Below, in pieces: positions 61,235 to 64,000 of a DNA stretch of 64,000 bases. Below the pieces are notes generated by a model that did not search any database, had not been told where the DNA came from, and saw only the letters and a program-made list of their open reading frames with translations. The translations under genes and the position numbers were made by a program. Origin of the DNA: an uncultured Acidobacteriota bacterium (lineage in GTDB: Bacteria > Acidobacteriota > Terriglobia > Bryobacterales > Bryobacteraceae). Numbering within the stretch: position 1 is the first letter of the stretch; every line of letters starts with the position of its first letter. The DNA is taken from assembly GCA_902826605.1 (NCBI GenBank), contig CADEFM010000015.1:1-64000 (forward strand). Reading direction: 5' to 3'.

Positions 61235-61876
61235 TTATTGATTCGATAAATCGATATATTCCGCGCCCTGTGGCGGCGTGAAGCGAAACAGTGAATCCTG
61301 AATCGGTGGGTTTCGGCGTTCATTCTCGAACGTGAATTCGAGCACGGAGTTGTCCTGCCCCTTTACCTCCAGCCGGCGAATCGCAAAATCCGGACCGGCC
61401 AGGAACGAGACTTCAGCATAGGGCAGCTTGTCGGATTTCGGAATGGCAGTGATGAACAAACCGCCGTCTTGCGGGCGCGAATGAAACTCGCGAAAATCAT
61501 CGCTAAAATGCAGCCGGCCGAGGAGAAACGCGAGCGGTGCGCGCATGTCGTCGGTTTCCTTGAATTTCATTTTCTCAGCGCGGTTGTCCTGCGGAGAATA
61601 AGAGTAAATGAACTTTCCGTCGGAGATGAACAGCTTCCCGGCAGGCATCGTGTATTGCCACCGCATACGTCCGGGTTTGCGTAAAACCAACTCGCCCTTT
61701 TCAATCTGCGCACGGCCTCGCACGCGATAGGTTTCCGTGAAGGATAGCTGCAGCGTCTTCGCCCGGTTGTAGCGGTCTTCAATACCCTTCAAGGTTTGTT
61801 GAACGTCGCTATCGGCCGCGCGCAGCGGCTGCATCATCAGGCCGAGGAATAGAAGTACGAGCATCTCTACTCTCAT
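61235..61876 (-). CDS. lolA: Outer membrane lipoprotein carrier protein LolA
   Basis: A 213-residue periplasmic chaperone that carries lipoproteins from the inner to the outer membrane. Signal peptide (MLVLLFLGLMMQPLRA), then the LolA half-barrel: LQLSFTETYR, GELVLRKPGRMRWQY, LFISDGKFIYSYSPQDN and LAFLLGR. Fits a diderm cell with the many lipoproteins seen in this window. Confidence 0.9.
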   Translation of the reverse strand: MRVEMLVLLFLGLMMQPLRAADSDVQQTLKGIEDRYNRAKTLQLSFTETYRVRGRAQIEKGELVLRKPGRMRWQYTMPAGKLFISDGKFIYSYSPQDNRAEKMKFKETDDMRAPLAFLLGRLHFSDDFREFHSRPQDGGLFITAIPKSDKLPYAEVSFLAGPDFAIRRLEVKGQDNSVLEFTFENERRNPPIQDSLFRFTPPQGAEYIDLSNQ

Positions 61877-61902
61877 TGTAGGCGCGGTACCCTGGAGGAG
61901 TC

Positions 61903-62295
61903 ATGGCTAAGACTCAAAAGACCGACGCGGAGTGGAAGAACCAATTAAGCGGGGAACAGTATTACGTGGCCCGCCAGAAAGGCACTGAACCGGCCTTTAG
62001 CGGCAAATATTGGGACCACCATGAAGACGGGGTCTACCGTTGCGCGTGCTGCGGCGCGGAACTGTTTGATTCCAAGACCAAATTCGAATCCGGCAGTGGC
62101 TGGCCCAGTTTTTATGCGCCGGCCGACCAGGCCAGCGTTCGCACCGAGGAAGACACCACCCACGGCATGCGCCGCGTGGAAGTGTTGTGCGCAGAGTGCG
62201 ACGCGCATCTCGGCCATGTTTTTCCGGACGGCCCGCGTCCCACCGGCCAGCGCTTCTGCATGAACTCCGCCTCCCTCGATTTCACCAAACGCTAG
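61903..62295 (+). CDS. msrB: Peptide-methionine (R)-S-oxide reductase MsrB
   Basis: A 130-residue repair enzyme reducing methionine-R-sulfoxide. Zinc ligands C47, C50, C96 and C99 and the catalytic C119 in RFCMNSASLDF are present; SGSGWPSF is the substrate pocket. No signal peptide, so cytoplasmic. Convergent with the HupE-like gene, overlapping 4 bp. Confidence 0.95.
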   Translation: MAKTQKTDAEWKNQLSGEQYYVARQKGTEPAFSGKYWDHHEDGVYRCACCGAELFDSKTKFESGSGWPSFYAPADQASVRTEEDTTHGMRRVEVLCAECDAHLGHVFPDGPRPTGQRFCMNSASLDFTKR

Positions 62296-63332
62296 CCGAT
62301 GAAAACTCGTTGGATGAACCAATAAATCGCAAGCGCACCAATGGCGATCGAAACCGCGGGTCGCAAGCGCGTCCAGCCGCTGGCCATCAGATCCTCAATC
62401 GCGGGGAAGAGCAGAACCACGAAGACAAGCTGCCCGATCTCCACGCCGAAGTTGAACGAAAACAAAGTCAGCGCAAGATTCGCGCGCGGAAGCTGCATTT
62501 CGCGCAGCACATTGGAAAAACCGAAACCATGCACCAAGCCGAACAGGAACGTGATTCGGTAACGCTCAATGGTGCGTCCGCGAATCAGATTTTCCGCGGC
62601 CACATAGACAATACTGGCCGCGATCATGCTTTCCGTGAAACGCGAAGGCAGAACCACAATACTGAAGGTCGCCAGCGCCAATGTAATGCTGTGGGCTAGC
62701 GTGAACGATGTGACCACCTTGACCAGCGATCGCATGGACGCCGTCGCGATCAGCAGCCCCAGCAGAAATGCCAGGTGATCGTAACCCGTGGCGATATGCT
62801 GAATCCCCAGCCACACGAAGCGCCCAAAGGTTTGCCAGTGCGATCCCGTGTCCGGCGAGAAAAACGCCGACCGCGTGCCGCTATCCAATATGCCTTCCTG
62901 AATGCGGCCGTTCAGGATGACCGTCGTTAGATGAACATGCGTGGGCCCCAAAACATCCGGTAGCGCGGAGTTCACCCGAATCGCCAGCACGTCTTGCGGG
63001 AACACATATTGGACCGCCAGCAACAATACATGTTCGTCGACGACCTCCGCTTTTTGGCGGTTCAGGCGCGCGGGAGGGCCATTGCTATCGAGCGCGTAAT
63101 ATCTCACAATCGCCGTGTAAACGCGCTCCAGCGATTGGTCGAATTCCTGCGGGGAGATCTGCTTGTCGCCGTCTTGATCCACTCCGGGGAAATCCAGCAG
63201 GTTGAAAGTAAAGCTCGTATTCACATCGCGCCGCTGCACTACCAGCCGCGACTCACTGCGAAAGAGGTCGTGCGCGCACGCCGGTAAAGAAACGCCCAGC
63301 AGTGCGCTGATGACGATGCGATGGACGCGCAT
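62292..63332 (-). CDS. HupE/UreJ-like membrane protein with EF-hand
   Basis: A 346-residue protein from ATG 63332 with a signal peptide ending PACAH. A periplasmic N-terminal domain carries one EF-hand loop (DQDGDKQISPQE, 52-63; D52, D54, D56 and E63 ligands). The C-terminal half has six or seven membrane segments with the HupE_UreJ_2 signatures GIQHIATGYDHLAFLLGL, FTLAHSITL and GLVHGFGFSNVL, whose His residues suggest metal binding. Possibly nickel or another divalent-metal transporter. Confidence 0.85.
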   Translation of the reverse strand: MRVHRIVISALLGVSLPACAHDLFRSESRLVVQRRDVNTSFTFNLLDFPGVDQDGDKQISPQEFDQSLERVYTAIVRYYALDSNGPPARLNRQKAEVVDEHVLLLAVQYVFPQDVLAIRVNSALPDVLGPTHVHLTTVILNGRIQEGILDSGTRSAFFSPDTGSHWQTFGRFVWLGIQHIATGYDHLAFLLGLLIATASMRSLVKVVTSFTLAHSITLALATFSIVVLPSRFTESMIAASIVYVAAENLIRGRTIERYRITFLFGLVHGFGFSNVLREMQLPRANLALTLFSFNFGVEIGQLVFVVLLFPAIEDLMASGWTRLRPAVSIAIGALAIYWFIQRVFIG

Positions 63333-63358
63333 AATCCCGTATGATCGCCCGAAACGCC

Positions 63359-63375
63359 GTTTCGCATAGCGAAAC
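63359..63375. promoter_or_regulatory. Perfect inverted repeat in the divergent HupE/VOC promoter region
   Basis: GTTTCGC-ATA-GCGAAAC is a perfect 7-3-7 repeat, 26 bp upstream of the HupE start. A TATACT box for the rightward gene is at 63403-63408. A likely regulator site for one or both genes. Confidence 0.45.
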
Positions 63376-63442
63376 TTCCTGCGCATTTCGGCTGAGCGGA
63401 GTTATACTGATCGGCGAACCCTGTTTCGGGAGGATCCTCCAG

Positions 63443-64000
63443 ATGGACTACCAAGTAACGGGCCTGCATCACATCACGCTGTGTGCCGGTGGCGCCCAAG
63501 ACGATCTCAATTTCTCCATTCACGTGCTCGGTCAGCGGTTGATCAAGCAGACGGTGTTATTTGACGGACGCTACGCGCACTATCATTTGTACTATTCGAA
63601 CGCGAATGCCGAGCCCGGCTCCGTGATGACAACATTTTCCTTCAACCGCGTGAAAGGGCGTCCGGGTTCCGGCCAGATCGCCGCCACGTCGTACACGGTG
63701 CCAAAGGGTACAGTTACGTTCTGGGCGGATCATGCGAAGAAACACGATGTGGAAAGCACAGGCGTACAGGAACGTTTCGGAGCGAAATTCCTGTGGATGA
63801 AGCACCCATCCGGGTTGGAGTTTGAAGTCATGGAAGACGCCGGCGACAAGCGCGTGGGCTTTACCACTCCTGAGATCGGCTCTGATGTCAGCATGCGCGG
63901 CTTTCACGGCGCGGTGCTGTCCGTGCGCGAGATTCCCGAGACCGAACGCTTCTTCGTGGACGCCTTGGGCTTCCGCAAGACCGGCGCCGATGGCGCATAT
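63443..64000 (+). CDS. Ring-cleaving dioxygenase/glyoxalase-type VOC protein (cut by window end)
   Basis: The first 186 residues are present; the frame runs off the window. ATG follows GGGAGGA. The N-terminal VOC domain shows VTGLHHITLCAGGAQDDLNF, YYSNANAEPGSVMTTF and a GLEFEVMED end, then the second VOC module starts at FHGAVLSVREIPETERFF. The paired VOC layout and HHITLCAG start match LinE/MhqO-like ring-cleaving dioxygenases. Substrate unknown. Confidence 0.85.
   Translation, partial: MDYQVTGLHHITLCAGGAQDDLNFSIHVLGQRLIKQTVLFDGRYAHYHLYYSNANAEPGSVMTTFSFNRVKGRPGSGQIAATSYTVPKGTVTFWADHAKKHDVESTGVQERFGAKFLWMKHPSGLEFEVMEDAGDKRVGFTTPEIGSDVSMRGFHGAVLSVREIPETERFFVDALGFRKTGADGAY

Noticed and set aside
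1..64000. CRISPR arrays, insertion sequences, integrases or prophage genes
   Set aside because: No regularly spaced repeats, transposase or integrase motifs were seen on either strand.

Overview
The window looks like a chromosomal segment of a soil acidobacterium, probably of the Bryobacterales/Solibacterales (Candidatus Solibacter-like) group. The case rests on two ADOP-type duplicated orphan permeases (51236-53704 and 58822-61185), a VWA protein resembling the acidobacterial VWFA family, many secreted and Tat-exported envelope proteins, and a GC-rich, tightly packed gene order. This is inferred from protein families only; no rRNA lies in the window. I saw no tRNA, CRISPR array, insertion sequence or prophage.

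Layout. 1-2941 (minus) is a copper-handling operon: a His/Cys-rich secreted protein, a compact two-domain-like multicopper oxidase and a TolC-family outer membrane factor. 3069-4007 is an A/T-richer Tat lipoprotein with propeller-like repeats. 4111-6438 carries dinG and queD. 6453-9439 is the most interesting locus: a near-leaderless promoter, a membrane-anchored TIR protein and a SLOG-like protein with four membrane segments. 9641-11629 is a PQQ dehydrogenase behind a leader with palindromes. 11669-15766 (minus) is a possible four-gene operon: LPATG-tailed secreted protein, malic enzyme, VWA protein, class D-like sortase. 16038-20844 is a run of small envelope and stress proteins around a PAS-type sigma-54 activator, including a collagen-like lipoprotein and a DUF3309-like peptide.

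20906-34456 is mostly housekeeping: cutA, uvrC, a flippase-like membrane protein, glycosyltransferases, rlpA, galU and rlmB. It also holds a sigma-54 activator next to a doubly degenerate receiver/GGDEF protein, and a 21-residue Lys/Ala peptide gene with its own strong promoter and two terminators. 34493-37380 encodes a cyclophilin lipoprotein, an exported methyltransferase, a DUF4352-like lipoprotein and a secreted protein made of two copies of one domain. 37470-43898 runs through a YfgM-like protein and dgt into an operon of three membrane/TPR proteins, one with a RodZ-like C-terminal domain, behind a near-consensus promoter with an operator-like repeat in its spacer.

43895-64000 contains rpmB, purH-dnaE-accA, an ADOP permease, hfq-hflX, aroB-menG, a CaCA-type antiporter, a second ADOP permease, lolA, msrB, a HupE-like EF-hand protein and, cut by the window end, a VOC dioxygenase. 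The recurring theme is envelope biology: export, anchoring, lipoprotein trafficking and metal handling. The TIR/SLOG pair is the best candidate for a poorly described signalling or defence system.
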